64,000 bases of DNA from contig JAYKKM010000057.1 in the NCBI GenBank assembly GCA_035772405.1, forward strand, positions 814,001-878,000, written 5' to 3'. How positions within the stretch are numbered: position 1 is the stretch's first letter; every line of letters starts with the position of its first letter. This stretch comes from Chrysogorgia sp. JL179-B06. Its lineage: Eukaryota > Cnidaria > Anthozoa > Scleralcyonacea > Chrysogorgiidae. A program made the position numbers and the translations under genes. Of the stretch, positions 29,946-42,650 are shown in pieces. The notes under the pieces are model-generated. The model searched no databases. It had not been told where the DNA came from and saw nothing but the letters and a program-made list of their open reading frames with translations.

Positions 29946-31529
29946 GATTATATACCATTTTCTTGTGGAGATGATCTGGTATCGGATCGCCTTGAGATGG
30001 TATGCGCTGAGATTAGTCGCCCGCACGCCAGGTCTTTTCTTGTAAGTACCTGGTATAGACCACCTAACTCTGATATTAACTTGTTTGCTGAGTTTGATAC
30101 ATTTCTCCAAAAATGTGATTTAGTGAGCAAGGAGATTTTAATAGTTGGTGATCTTAATTGTGACCTAATGAAAGTCCCACCAGATTCCCATACTCGAAAA
30201 TTGCAATTTTTATGTTCATTATACCAGCTTGATCAGCTGATTAGTGAGCCTACAAGAGTGTCAGTATCATCATCCACTCTGATTGATATAATTTTGACTA
30301 ATGCAACTGAAAATATTTCTGCCTCCGGCATCATACATTTGGGAATCTCTGATCATAGTCTAATATATGCAGTGAGGAAATTTTCGTTAACAAAATCTAA
30401 ACCAACTATAAAGGAAGTTCGAGACTGTAAACGCTTTAACGAGGCGGATTTCTTGGCTGATCTATCTAGATTGCATTGGCATGAATGCCATGAATTTGAT
30501 AACCCAAATGAAGCCTGGGTGGCATGGAAGCATTTCTTTAATGAAACACTAGAAAGACATGCACCATTGCGACACAAACGGCTTGGAATGAACTCAGTTC
30601 CCTGGATTACACAAAACATTAAACAATTGATGCGAAATCGTGACCATCATAAATAACTAGCAGTGAAATTTTCCTCCCAGTCCCACTGGAAAATGTTCCA
30701 GGAACTACCAAATAAAGTGAATATCGAGATGCGAAAAGCTCTCGTGAAAAGTTTTTTTCATGACAAAATTAATTACAGTTACAAATCAAAAGATCCGAAG
30801 AAAACCTGGGCATCTATAAATTCCCTTTTGGGCAAAAAAAATAAAACGTCTAATGTTAGCCAACTGTCTATTGATGGTAATCTCAAATCCTAAAGGTATG
30901 ACGGAAGCTTTTAATGATTATTTTATTAACATCGGTCCCAAGCTAGCAGCAGAGAATGGTAACGAACCTTTAGATAATAATTACTCTACAAATGACGACA
31001 CTTGCAAACGTGCTTTGAATTTTCACCTATGTGTTGGCAGTGTTATCACAACCTTAAAAGGTCTAAGGCCTCAAAATCTGCTGGCCTTGATAAAATCCCT
31101 ATAAAAATTCTTAAATTATGTGCGAATATCATTGCACCTTCACTAACAGCCTTATTCAATTTGTCTCTTTCAACGGCTATATATGTTGATGAATGGAAAC
31201 ACGCTCGTTTAAGCCCAATTTTCAAATCTGGGAATAGACGACACTGAAAACTACCGTCCTATTTCCATATTACCTGCAGTGAGCAAAGTTTTTGAAAAGG
31301 AGGTATTTCGCCAGGTTTATCGTTATTTAACTGACAATTCAATGTTATCAGAATTCCAATCTGGATTTCGTCCTAAACATTCTACCGTAACTGCACTCAT
31401 ACAAATGTGTGATGAGTGGTTGGAAAATATGGACAATGGAAAGTTGAACGGTGTCGTATTTCTTGATATTAAAAAAGCATTTGATTCGATGAATCATGAT
31501 ATTCTTTTGAAAAAAATGAGCGAGAATTT

Positions 31530-32835
31530 CAGTACACCAACTTTTTATATTTCGATTTGTATCTCTACACTGCCTACGCAGCACACTACTTTCATTATCA
31601 CTATTTTTATTTCTTTGCCATACTTGGTTGGTGTCGCTGAATTAAATCTTCTTTTGATGGCCTTGGTGTTATACATTTGCCATTTGGATTATTTACAGGC
31701 TGATATTGATCATCAAAGTTTTGTCCTTGTTTGGTCTTTCTCTATTTTATCGTAGTTTTAATATGATAACATGACTTGCTCCTTGATTTGTTTTGCCACC
31801 CAATTTTTGTAAGCTTTCAGTCAACCTTGGTATATTCATGTTATATTTTTCTTATTTGTTATTTTAATAATTAGGGTTGTGTATTTTTTGTTTTATTTAA
31901 CATACAACAGCATCGAGTCATTTGTATTTTGTTAGATTTTGTTATTTGTACACAGACAGTTGTTATTTTTACATATAGACAATTGGTCAGAAGAATAATT
32001 TATCATAGTTTTAATGGACCCAATTTTTGTACTGTTTTGGACAAACTACTTTGTATCTCTTCTCCCCTTGACGATAGCCATTTTGCAAGCTACCATTTCA
32101 TTATAACAGAAATGTTCCTGCCTTCTCTTTGGAATATATTTTATCACAACAGAATGGTACTGCTCTAACTCATGAAGAATGGTATGGAAGCTCACACAAC
32201 TAGCCATTCTGGATCACAATAATAATTATAATGTGAAAAGAAAGCAGGCAGTAGTGCAAAATGGCTCTCGTGGAGAATAAGATGCAAAGTAGTTTGTCCT
32301 AAACAGTACAAAAATTATAATACCACTTATTTTCATATATGCAATAGCTGTTCAAGGCACCTCACAATCATAATACTAAATATTAAATAATAGCCATTAA
32401 CAACTGTCTATGTACAAATAACAAAATACAAATGACTCGATGCTCTTTAATACATGTATGTTAAATAAAACAATAAAAAAGATATAACCCTAATTATTAA
32501 AATAACAAATAAGAAAAATATAACATGAATATACCAAGGTTGACTGAAAGCTTACAAAAATTGGGTGGCAAAACAAATCAAGGAGCAAGTCATGTTATCA
32601 TATTAAAACTAAGATAAAATAGAGAAAGACCAAGCAAGGACAAAACTTTGATTATCAATATCAGCCTGTAAATAATCCAAATGGCAAATGTATAACACCA
32701 AGGCCATCAAAAGAAGATGTAATTCAGCGACACCAACCAAGTATGGCAAAGAAATAAAAATAGTGATAATGAAAGTCACTGTGCTGCATAGGCAGTGTAG
32801 AGATACAAATCGAAATATAAAAAGTTGGTGTACTG
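31530..32835. mobile_element. 1.3 kb foldback element with long inverted arms
   Basis: The sequence starting CAGTACACCAACTTTTTATA at 31530 is repeated in inverse orientation ending at 32835. The arms stay nearly identical for about 440 bases (31530-31970 and 32400-32835), and patchy similarity continues to about 32080 and 32290. There is no coding potential and no clear target duplication (flanks GCGAGAATTT and CCTAAATGAT). It interrupts the LINE reverse transcriptase on the left side. Confidence 0.8.
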
Positions 32836-33457
32836 CCTAAATGATTTATACAAGGTAAAATATTTTGTACGAAAGCCCTTCGTTAGAGAGTCTAGAACGT
32901 ATCTCTGGTACAGAGATAAATACGAATCAATTATTAAGTGTTTACAGACGTGAATAAAACTATAAATAGAACTCACCATAACAATTTGTCGAGCAAAAGC
33001 TACATATATCTTCGTCTGGTTCTTTCATTCGACCTCCAGCCGACCAGACTCTGCTGTGAGAATCTCGTCTCGGTTGAAATCGATAACCCTAAACTTCTTC
33101 TGCTTGTAAATTATGTTCAATAAATTCGTCTAGGTTCTCGCCTGGGGAACTAGAAGAATTTGAACTAAAATAATCGTCGTCAGATGAACGCTAAACAACG
33201 AAACTCGTTGTAATCGCCTACAAAACAACAATGCCGTTGAAGGAAAAAGCACTGAGTGACGTCAAAATTTGAAAACCGCTGACAATCCACGTCTGCTCGA
33301 AAAAGACAACATGGCGTCCAAAACGTGGCGATTTCTCCTACTTTGACTCACTATTTCTCGTTAACTAAAGAGAACTACGCTATAATATTTCAGGGTTAAG
33401 CTAATTGTGTAATGTTTCATATGAACACAACTTGTTGTTGGACTAGAGTTCCCCTTT
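32836..33457. other. unassigned insert between foldback element and LINE
   Basis: It is not LINE sequence. The minus strand at about 32977-33190 has an acidic/Ser-rich coding-like stretch (DDDYFSSNSSSSPGENLDEF) ending at a GTGAGT donor-like site, but with an in-frame stop. The right end (ACTAGAGTTCCCCTTTAAA) looks like a transposon terminus. Family not recognised. Confidence 0.35.
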
Positions 33458-34615
33458 AAACAAACTCCAAACTCATCCATCTAAAACCAAACTTATGTTT
33501 ATTGGTTCTACCTATAATCTTAATAATAAAATAAGCGACCATCTTGTTACGATTAATAATACTCCTATCTCAAGAGTAATTACACACAAATGTTTAGGGG
33601 TGGAGCTAGATGATAAACGTACTTGGGATAAACATATTGAGACGATTTGTAAAAAGGCAAGTGCGGGAATTGGAGCGATGAGACGTATGAAGAATTTTGT
33701 TCCGAACGATACTTTAGAAACTGTTTATAAAGCTCTGGTCCAACCATATTTTGAATACTGTTGCCCTCTCTGGGATAATTGCGGTAAAATTCTAAAGGAT
33801 AAATGACAAAGATTCCAATCTCGTGCCGCTAGAGTATTAACAGGCGCTACGCTACGAGGTAAGATCGATCGATGTGCTTGACACTCTTTCTTGGGCTACG
33901 CTTGATACGAGGCGATCCTATGCTAAATCAATATTGGTCTATAAGATACTTAATGCTCATACCGCACCTAGCCTTGCGAACGCATTCGTGAGAAGAAGTA
34001 TTAGTCAAGATACTTATAATCTTCGCAATAATTTAACAGATTTGACAATTCCAAAACCTAGAAAAGAATTTTTTAAAAAGACATTTAAATATAGTGGTGC
34101 TATGCTATGGAATAAACTATCTTGTGAAGCGCAGACTGTGGATTAAAAACGATATTAGGCCTTGATTCGTGTTTCACTTTTTAGGGATCTAACTGATTTA
34201 GTTCATGATTGAAGAGGTTTTCCAACAAACTTTTGTCCATTTTATCCACCTTGGACAAAGATTTCCCTAGTTTTTCCTTCATTTCTTATCTAATTAGTAT
34301 TCACGGTCTTTATGCTATATCTTACGTCCGTGCTCCTGCTTTCAGCGGTTTTCCGCAATTTCTGTGGAGAGCTGAAGAAGTGGCAGAACAACATTTTGTT
34401 CTGACAAATACTAGTCTTAAGGCCCGAGTATGTTCTTAATGTATATAGTCTACATACTCAAACGCACTTGTAAAAGATACTACATGCGTGTCATAACTCA
34501 TAGAACGTGCTTTATATATTTTGTAAATCACTCATGTTAATTTTTGGGTAAATAAAATATGTTGTTGTTGTTGCTGTAATGCTGTTGTTGTTGTTGTGGT
34601 TGTTGAGTGTTCTTG

Positions 34616-35370
34616 AAGAAGCATAACGAAGATATCTAGTATTCCAAATTGTTTAGAATACTGAGCACGGGTGGCGGCGGTTATAGCCCCCCAATATTTG
34701 AAATGGGTGGGCTAACCCCCCCCCCCCCCCAATATTTTTAGGATTTTAGAGCTAAAACACTGTTTGTTCCCTTGTTTAACGCCAATGGATATTCAGCAAA
34801 AGATAAACTAAATTATTCAAAGTCTGGTTCGTTTTCCCCTTGAATTCTGGTGCCATGTCGGTTCTTACAGACTTTCTTACCTCGAAAACGTGCACATTTT
34901 TGGCATAATCAATGAACCTGACAAGTCTGTCAGGAATAGTCTCAGAATGCAGGAAATACCATTTCAGAGACACTAGTTTTCAAAATTTTCCAGGGGGAGC
35001 ATGCCCCCACCCCCCTGGAGGTTGCAGTTTGCCTATTCATGTCCAGCAGCTGAGAGATGGTGGCAACCTATTTTTGGAGGTTGGTTGATGTCACTTGATT
35101 AAATAGAAATAATGATTAACTAAAGGCTATACGACAGATATATGTGCAAGCGAAATATGTACTATGCGGATTTCGAGCCATTTGCTCTCACATGAAACTA
35201 AACATTTCCAGGTCTTCCAGAAGAATATAAAGGACCCAGTGTCAATACAATTTAAGACTGTTTTATAGATGACTTTCAACAAAAAGGAATGTATATCTAT
35301 TGATCACACTTTAAAATCGCCGCAAATGTAGGAGTAAAACGAAAATCAGACGGCCAATGGGAAAAACAAT
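34616..35370. other. non-coding stretch with C tract
   Basis: There are two copies of a CCCCCAATATTT motif, at 34687 and 34716-34737; the second carries a run of 15 C. A GGGGGAGCATGCCCCC palindrome lies at about 34994. No gene was seen. Confidence 0.45.
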
Positions 35371-35377
35371 ATGATTC

Positions 35378-36058
35378 TTGACGAAAAGAACGGCATTCAA
35401 CAACGTAAAGGAATTACTGCAACGTTTACATAACCGTTTTCTAAATAATGAAAAACAGGTAGCGTTAATTTACAACAACATTTGCTGCACCTGGAAGAAA
35501 AAATTACAAGATGTTTTCGGAGAGAACGCAAATGTTAAGTTGTATCTATTTCATGCAGTACAACTGGTAATAAAACACACCAAAGAGTCATCGTTTTCAA
35601 AACAATGTGCAAGAGAATTCTCAATGTCCTTCAGAAATCCACAAGATAAAGGTGACACTCGCCAACAATATACGCCTTGTCCCGAAACAATTGAACAAAA
35701 AGTCGACCAATTTATAAGCAAGTGAAAAGACATCTCCAGATGGGACACCAGTTCTTTCTGCTGCAGTGCTAAAATAAATTTTAAATCTTAAGAAAGATAA
35801 AAAGGTTGTATCTCGTCTATTGGACCAGGTTGTGGTACTGAGCACAACGAAAATATGCATAAAATATCAAGAAATGCCATGGGGAAATCACGCATTGGCG
35901 TTAAACTAGCTGTAGCGCTTTTTACAACATTACTTTGGGTGTGGAATGAAAAACGTAAATCTCCTGGCACTGAAAATATTATTTTGGTCCCTGTTAGTTC
36001 ATTGCTACCGAACATGAAGGAGCCAATTTGGAATTGGTTTCCATGCAAAGAACTTTAA
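35378..36058 (+). pseudogene. DNA transposase fragment, family unassigned
   Basis: The open stretch 35378-35725 encodes AFNNVKELLQRLHNRFLNN and NVKLYLFHAVQLVIKHTKES (the LFHA block recalls the second catalytic region of DDE transposases). Other frames continue, including a KISRNAMGKSRIGVKLAVAL block at 35855-36058. The order fits one decayed transposase. I recall such proteins as repetitive in cnidarian genomes but cannot name the superfamily. Several stops are present. Confidence 0.45.
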
Positions 36059-36560
36059 TTCCGAAGATGCTTTCGCATTTGGAACATAATCAACCGCACA
36101 TGGTGGAAATGAAGAAATATTGCGCTTGATTAATTTGCTCGGGAGTTACGGAATGGAGATTGTCTTTTTTCTTCTGCTTTGAAAGGTCTACAAAAGATTT
36201 TTACAGATGGTGGAAATGAGCAATATAAAACATACTTAAATAGTATTGGTTTAAATTCGATCAACGTGAATGAGGAAGAAGGAATAAGAATTCTCAGAAA
36301 GCTGATGGTTAAATTATGAAAATGAATACAATAATTTTATCAGTGGTTCTATGAATGAAAGCTTTGCGGAAATGGCTAAAGAATATTGAAGAAAAAGCGT
36401 CTTCTCTAGAGAGATGGAAACATGGTTTCTGCTTTGGCCAATATTTTGAAATGTAATATCATTATATTCACTTACTGGAACAAATGGAAATTATTCCAGT
36501 TATTCCTCGCAACAGAATTTATTCCAATGACCCTTTACTTCTGACCTTCAATCACTCAAT

Positions 36561-36880
36561 ATGGGCACAGTTTACCAGCGCGAGCTGCCAAGCGTAGATC
36601 TGCATGTAACCAAACCAAACCAATGGAATCCAGTGGCCCAGAAAGAAGTACTGGTGGGTTTGTCAATGGGTGTAGATGTGGCAGAGGTGGATCTTCAAAT
36701 CCCCATAAATCATGCGTGCAAGTACCTGGTGAACGACGTTGCCAATGTCCATGCTACAAAAAAAAAGTACTGCCACCATTGGGAATGAGGCACCACAAAG
36801 GCGAGTACGGAATACATGATTGCCAAAGAAGAAAACTGTCTTATCCATCATGGAGCGATTTAGAAAAAAGTTCTTGATGC
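36561..36880 (+). pseudogene. Cys-rich transposon tail
   Basis: In one frame (36623-36877) a Cys-rich block is seen: NGCRCGRGGSSNPHKSC and GERRCQCPCYKKK. It probably belongs to the same decayed transposon as 35378-36058. Nothing more could be assigned. Confidence 0.4.
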
Positions 36881-36969
36881 CCTCGTAGAAAAAAACTCTT
36901 AATCGAAGAAAAAGAAGAGTTTGATAATCACGACATTGTACAATCAAATAGTTATGGTGATTGGGCAAA

Positions 36970-37640
36970 CCTAGGTTCGGCTATCATCAAGTGCAAAAAC
37001 CGCAAAAGTTATACAAAAAGCGTTTAAAACAATGAAGCGTAGGCTGATCTCTTTCTCAGATATCGGCAAATCGAAAATAATTTGATGAAAAAAGATTGAG
37101 TTTTTACTTAAGTCTAACCTTACGATTTGTATCTCGACTGATCCGTTGTATTTTTAACATATAAAGATTTATGGCGACAAGTACGACTGTATACATGCAA
37201 GTTTAATTTAATAGTATAACAGGCTCAGCACACTGTATGTACGACATTTGCTTCCGTATGAGGCTAGTAAGGCTAACTGAGATGCATATAAAATAATATT
37301 TAAATTGTCTCCATTATGAAAGAGGTCTATGATTTGAGGGGAATTAGTGATTAAATTTCCCCAAAGAAAAGGGAAAGAGGAATTTCGTAACTGAGCTAGC
37401 TTGTTGGCATCAGCTAGTTTCCTAATATCTTGGGTCTTTCTACTATCAATGGTTTAACGAAAAAATAAAAATTCCACAACCATATTCCTTTGTGCAGCAT
37501 TACATCATTTTTCAAATAATTAAATATTGATTTGAAGATGTATTATTAATTAGATTTTTTCCTTGAGGCAAATACTATTAATGTTAAACAGTACCATTAT
37601 TAAACGAATGAGTGAATTGGAATGATAAAAAAATGGATGT
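36970..37640. other. AT-rich stretch, nothing recognised
   Basis: No ORF, repeat or RNA gene could be supported. Confidence 0.45.
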
Positions 37641-37664
37641 GATTACTTTTTACTAATATTTAAC

Positions 37665-38081
37665 ATGCAAAATTGTTGGAAAGCGAAATCAGTAATTCTG
37701 ATGCCAGAAGTAAAGGAACGAATTATGTTATTAAACCAAACAAGAGACGAGGCAAATATCAACAGTAACAACGACCATGTTTTTGCAATTAACAACGCTG
37801 TGTCGCTGAGGTGTGTGGCATGGTCGATCTTGAAAAAATTGATCACAACCAAGTTGCGAAAATATGTGGCAACAGTATCACAACTGGTGGATATGAACCA
37901 AACGGAGCTTGGTTGGTTGGCGAAGCATCTGAACCACAATATCAACATCCACAACAAATATTATAGGCTCCAGGAGCACACATTGGAAATTGCAGTTGTG
38001 GGAAACCTTTACTTGCTGTTGATACTAGGCAACCTACTGGGTTTATTGGAAAAAACCTCCGGGAATAGGGCCTTCTGGTAA
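37665..38081 (+). CDS. tyrosine-recombinase-like C-terminal fragment
   Basis: This 138-residue frame ends with LRKYVATVSQLVDMNQTELG, then WLAKHLNHNINIHNKYYRL. The arrangement (a basic patch, then a GH-like motif and paired Tyr about 9 residues later) resembles the C-terminal catalytic part of tyrosine recombinases of the Crypton or DIRS type. The usual Gly of L-G-H is Asn here. No N-terminal part was found. It could also be a host protein exon. Confidence 0.35.
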   Translation: MQNCWKAKSVILMPEVKERIMLLNQTRDEANINSNNDHVFAINNAVSLRCVAWSILKKLITTKLRKYVATVSQLVDMNQTELGWLAKHLNHNINIHNKYYRLQEHTLEIAVVGNLYLLLILGNLLGLLEKTSGNRAFW

Positions 38082-39030
38082 TAGAGACCTTTAGATTGAC
38101 GTTTGATCTTTCACCACAAACTGCAGTCCGAGTAATTTTTCATACTCTTTCATTGTTACCATTGTTGTGTTATACTACTTCTACTACGAACCATTATCTA
38201 AAAATTTATTTCCAATACTGAAGTTCCTAGCCATTACTTCTTCTGCTTTGTGATCGTGTGTGATACCACTTCTCAACTTTTCCCCTCACCTTATTAAGTC
38301 CATGCAAGGCCAAGGAGTTATAATAACTGAATACAATAATTACAATAAAATATTTCAGATCATGCAGTTTCTTTCATGGTGTTTATTACTCGAGTATTGT
38401 GTAAGTCCATTAGTGCATGTATATTTTGTATTCCAAAAAAGTTTTGGTTATGTCAAAAATGAAATATAGAAGCAACAGTGTTATTGAGGCAGGGCTAAAA
38501 CGCAGGTAGAAGTTTCTATCCCTAAACTCGTTAGGTGGGGGGTTAGGATCTTTGTTGTTTTGGGGTTCGTTGGCAGTCGTCTCTTCACACTTCGACAATT
38601 TTGGGTATACTGAAGAGACACAACCCACCTGGTACCCGCTACCTGCATTTTAGCCGGTGTTATCGTGAAACGGTCAAAAAGTGCTTATCTCGCTTTGGTA
38701 TGCCCACGATTAATTTATTCAGTTATTTATTAATGCAGGGCAATAGGGATGATGGGTGGACCCAGGTCACTGATGGCTTTACATGTTAATTTCATTGTCC
38801 GATTCTGTCTAATGGAGAGACACAGTAGTTTACAATTAAATTAATCCTAAATCCCAACCATAATCCTCCTAGTGGTTTTATCATACATTTAACCTTTACT
38901 CTAACCATAATCCCAATCATCATATAACAGGTAATTTTAATGCTGACCCTAAATCCTACCTGCTGACCCTAAATTCTGACCAATCAGCAAAAATATGTTG
39001 ACCACCCTCATGGAAAGGATAAGTATCCAT
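38082..39030. other. unassigned stretch
   Basis: No supported gene. Around 38860-39000 there are short imperfect repeats of the CCCTAAATCC / CTAACCATAATCC kind, a low-complexity region. Confidence 0.4.
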
Positions 39031-39036
39031 GTGATC

Positions 39037-39440
39037 TAGACATTAACAATGCTTGTCATCTTCACCCTATAAGGAAGGATGTTATAATCATTAATTACAA
39101 TCCCCATTATAATGATGATGGCCATCAGGACTTCCATTGGGCTTCATCCCGAAAACCCCTTAAAAAATTCCTTTTACAATACCTACTACATGGGACCCTC
39201 CCACACCCACCAGTCAACCTGGTAGCATATATGTCATCTGTGCTTTATTCCATTCGGAGTACTTTTGATAATATACACCATTTCCCACCCACAACCTTAC
39301 TCGTTCAGAAACCGAAATTTTGTCTAAACACCACCACAGCAAAGAATACATTATCAAACCGGCTGATAAGGGGGTTGCCTCTGGATTGTCTATGGTGGCA
39401 CACTGGCTATTTTTGCCAAATTATCCCTTACCTGGCCTAT
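39037..39440 (+). pseudogene. Penelope/DIRS-like reverse-transcriptase scrap
   Basis: Short pieces read GGCLWIVYG after a stop-interrupted block near 39340, at the place of the KPADKGG motif found at the start of Penelope-like reverse transcriptases. They are frame-broken throughout. The assignment rests on this one motif. Confidence 0.3.
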
Positions 39441-40519
39441 AAATTGGCATTGATGGTACTGAATGGCATGGAGTGCAGTAAACTCTGAATTTTTTTCTCG
39501 CCTTTAGACCCACTTTAAGATTGCTCTTTAAGATTGCTTACGAAATCTTTAATTATTTTCACTATTCTTGCCAACATTGTACCAATGTAAGGTTACTTTA
39601 GGACAATTTGACTATATTTATTATATCTACATGTAATCGTTACTTTAACTGTTGGCAACGATTTGGGGCGAACGTGTATGGTTACAATTGCATTGCTGCA
39701 CGGAATATACTACACAATTTCATTTTTCGTTATTCCACACAGCGTAATTTAATGCAGAGTCGTATTCAATGCAAATTAGTTTTGAACAAGGAATTTTGCT
39801 AATTTGTCATGCATTGGATTCGTCTCGTTAACAATACGCTGTCTAGAACAGGCCTAAGATGCAGAAATGTGATAAAAACGAGAATTACGAGGTTCCCAGG
39901 TGAGATCATTAATCTCTATACTAACCTCCTTATATGTTAGTAGCTGACTAAGTTTTTTACCTTCTTTAAATAAAGTTTCTATGCAGGAAGAAGCTTCTGA
40001 CTTGCGACTTTCTGAAAACCCGACTCTTCTCTACATTATACAAGAAATACGTTCATGCAATATCCCTCGCTTTTGATCAGGGCGCTTATTGATAATATAA
40101 TCGCCCTGCTTTCGATTGGTAAAAGTTTGCCGACTTTTACTTAAGATTCTGCTTACTATTTTGCTCCATAAATTAATATGTTGGTATTTGATACAGATCT
40201 TGGTACGCTTTATTTATACAGTATCAAGGAAAAGAAAATAGTTTGGGACCAAAAAATGGGCAACCGTAGAAAAAGAACTCATTAAAAAGGAATTTATCAG
40301 CCACATCCTCACAGGCAGGCTTCCAAAGAAAGAGATGTGCGAGGAGTTCCTTTAACAACAAGGGCTCGGAATAAGGTCCTGGAAAAATGTTAAAGATTGT
40401 GTGAGCTGAACGCTGGAATGAAGTTCCGAAAAACAAACATTTAAGTTATCAACATGCGTATGGTTGTATCTTTGTAATACAGTAAACTAGGAAAAGGTTT
40501 AAACTGCCGAGAACTTGGA

Positions 40520-40565
40520 GGAACAAACTACTGATGTTTCGAGCTGAGCCGTTCATCAGAATAAA
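40520..40565. repeat. Penelope-type boundary motif
   Basis: GATGTTTCGAGCTGAGCCG with TTCATCAG is a motif I recall at ends of Penelope-like elements. A related inverse form (GGCTCAGCTCGAAACATC) occurs at about 50532. Marks another retroelement scrap. Confidence 0.35.
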
Positions 40566-40831
40566 TGTGATCAAATGATAACAAAAATGGTCATATATAG
40601 CAGGGGCCCAGGGGAATCACAAAAAGGTGGAAATGAGTCGTAAATCTTGCAATTGTCCCAACACTTTTGAAAATGATTGAATCAATTTCAAAAGTCTTTG
40701 GGACACCTGAGATTTTTAACATATACTTCATATACATCATTTTTTTGGCAATGGGGCTACTTTCCCTCCCTCTCCCTATACAATGTTGTCTAGCGAAACA
40801 AGTTATTATTTCGACGAAATTCGCAGTAGAT

Positions 40832-41041
40832 ATGGCGTACAACATTGAGCAGCGGCCCGGGGAGCACAAAAAAGAGGAAATGAGTCATAAACCTTGCGAA
40901 TGTCCCTGCTATAACTGCAAGGGAAAAGGGCACATAAGGCAGGAATGCCCTCAGAAGAAAAGTCGGGGTGTGAGAGGTGACAGAGGAAGAAGAGGAAGAT
41001 TTGGGGTGAATATTAATATATACCATAACTATTTGGGATGA
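40832..41041 (+). CDS. CCHC zinc-knuckle peptide, fragment
   Basis: From ATG 40832 a 69-residue frame (open further upstream) contains CYNCKGKGHIRQEC, a perfect C-x2-C-x4-H-x4-C knuckle, followed by an Arg/Gly-rich tail (SRGVRGDRGRRGRFG). It could be a retroelement gag end or a nucleic-acid-binding host exon. About 50 bases of it (CACAAAAAAGAGGAAATGAG) are duplicated imperfectly at about 40615-40660, upstream in the same orientation. Confidence 0.45.
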   Translation: MAYNIEQRPGEHKKEEMSHKPCECPCYNCKGKGHIRQECPQKKSRGVRGDRGRRGRFGVNINIYHNYLG

Positions 41042-41467
41042 ATAAAAAATTCAACGAAAACAACTGTGTAGGGTGTCGAGCTCAGAACCGCTTGTTCACA
41101 AAACTTAGGGGGTTAGCTTAGCTTAACAAAGTTCTTATCTTATAGACACCATAAGTGATATCTTAAAGCAGAACTTGTTCAGTTTGTCTGTAAGAGGAGT
41201 ATAAAGTTAATTGAAATGATCTTTTTGGGTCGAGGAAAGATTTTCGTGACAAAACTCAGTCCGGTTAGCCCAACGAATCTTTCTTAGACCTGCTTCAGTC
41301 ACGCGACTACGGCATTGAAAAGAAAAGAACCACTTTGAGGTGCTGCGTTTGCTATCTAACAAGTGGCAACTGAATAGAGTGGCAAGCTTATCGATCATTG
41401 CTCAAATTACCAATGTGTTAAGATACCTGTATCACAACGTCATACACCTCTAGAAGAGGACAATGTT

Positions 41468-41640
41468 ATGCTCACAAAAGATCTTACAGAGTTTAAAGCA
41501 ATAATTATAGATTTCGGAAAAGCTTGTTCAATCGTAGATGGTGAAACAAAACATCTGCCTGAAGCGGTACAAAAGGAATACTACGATCGCTACTCGCATA
41601 TAGCACCCGAAATTAGGACACATAATTACACAATTACTTG
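41468..41640 (+). pseudogene. protein-kinase activation-segment fragment
   Basis: The frame encodes IIIDFGKACSIVDGETKHLP and ends in RYSHIAPEI. This is the DFG motif through the APE motif of a protein kinase. The sequence after 41640 no longer fits. The N-lobe and catalytic loop are not in front. It matches in type the fragment at 9012-9142, which ends where this one begins. Confidence 0.6.
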
Positions 41641-41709
41641 TTTAGCGTCCACCCATTCCAAATTGTCCAGGTCGGGAGATTTTTATATTAAAAACACTTT
41701 TGTCTGATC

Positions 41710-42310
41710 ATGGTCTCATCAAGATGCCTGACACAATGGAGATCGTCAATGCTCAAATGGACAGTAAAACATGAGTAGGGTATTTCTAAGGTGGAAAAAC
41801 GATAGTTTTGATAGTTTAAACTGTTTTTTTTCAAAATAAAAAATAAAATAGAGGTCGGGACATTTCCCAGGTCGGGCGGGGTTTGCTAAACAAGTAATTT
41901 TTTTATGTGGCCTTATTAATGGTTTAATATATCTACAGTCGCCTGCTAGTGCCTGGACAATGCCAGTCCTAGGCTTGCAAGAGGTGTTATGCAGCGTTGC
42001 TCGACAACAAACACGTTGGCAATTTCAGGCTTTCAGCGATGAAATACATTCAAACTTGCATATAGGAAAATCTTGACTTCTTGATTGGCCAGTAAATCAC
42101 CAAGTTAGGCTCATCGTGCCTCGCTGACCTGGCAAGAAGATGTAGTCTTGGCTTTATTGTCGAAGAGTGTGAAATTTTCATGAAACAATAACTGATTACA
42201 TGCACAATTCTTGGTTCTATTTGCTGCAGTGCTACTGAATTAACAACAAAAGCTACATTTACTAAATAAATATTTACTAAGAACCATAACTGTTAACTTA
42301 GTTTTTAAAT
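41710..42310. other. unassigned stretch
   Basis: No supported gene. TCGGGA(C/G)ATTTCCCAGGTCGGGCGGGG near 41853 echoes AGGTCGGGAGATTTTTAT at 41670. Confidence 0.35.
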
Positions 42311-42322
42311 TAAATAAGCTGA

Positions 42323-42650
42323 TTATTTAGATAATTTGATGGAAACTCTTGTTTCAGAAAGATGTCATCTTTTGCTGGCAGATTTTGAAGATGCAGGTTG
42401 TCATCTTTCCTTAATCAGTTGAAAGTTAAAAGCATCTTGATAATCATTCGGTCCTTTTTACATTACATTTAATGCTATTAATTATAGCTTACTTAAAAGA
42501 ACTATATAGTGAGCTTATTATTTAGATATTTTGACAGAAACTCTTGTCAGAAAGATGTCATCTTTTTCTGGCAGATTTTGAAGATGTTCCTTAATTCAGT
42601 TGAAGTTAAAAGCATCTTGATAATCATTCGGTACTTTTTACATTAAATTC
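42323..42650. repeat. tandem duplication, two copies of about 145 bp, period 195
   Basis: The block TTATTTAGAT(A)ATTTTGA, AAACTCTTG, CAGAAAGATGTCATCTTTT and GCATCTTGATAATCATTCGGT occurs at 42323-42465 and again at 42518-42650. The copies differ by a few percent and small indels. Non-coding. Confidence 0.75.

Larger units (their letters stand above)
29946..34615 (+). pseudogene. second LINE (CR1/L2-like) ORF2, split by insertions
   Basis: This LINE is 5'-truncated inside the endonuclease: 29997-30656 has STWYRPPNSDINLFAEFD, ILIVGDLNCDL, TLIDIILTN and GISDHSLIYA. RT blocks follow over several frames (LDKIPIKILKLCANIIAPSL, NYRPISILP, EFQSGFRPKHSTVTAL, GVVFLDIKKAFDSMNHD). The RT stops at about 31529, where a foldback element starts, and resumes at about 33458 (KTKLMFIGSTYNLN, HKCLGVELDDKRTWDKHIET). 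The segment with the catalytic Y/F-x-D-D box is absent. The 3' end at 34562-34610 is a GTTGTT-rich tail after AATAAA, typical for this LINE group. Confidence 0.85.
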
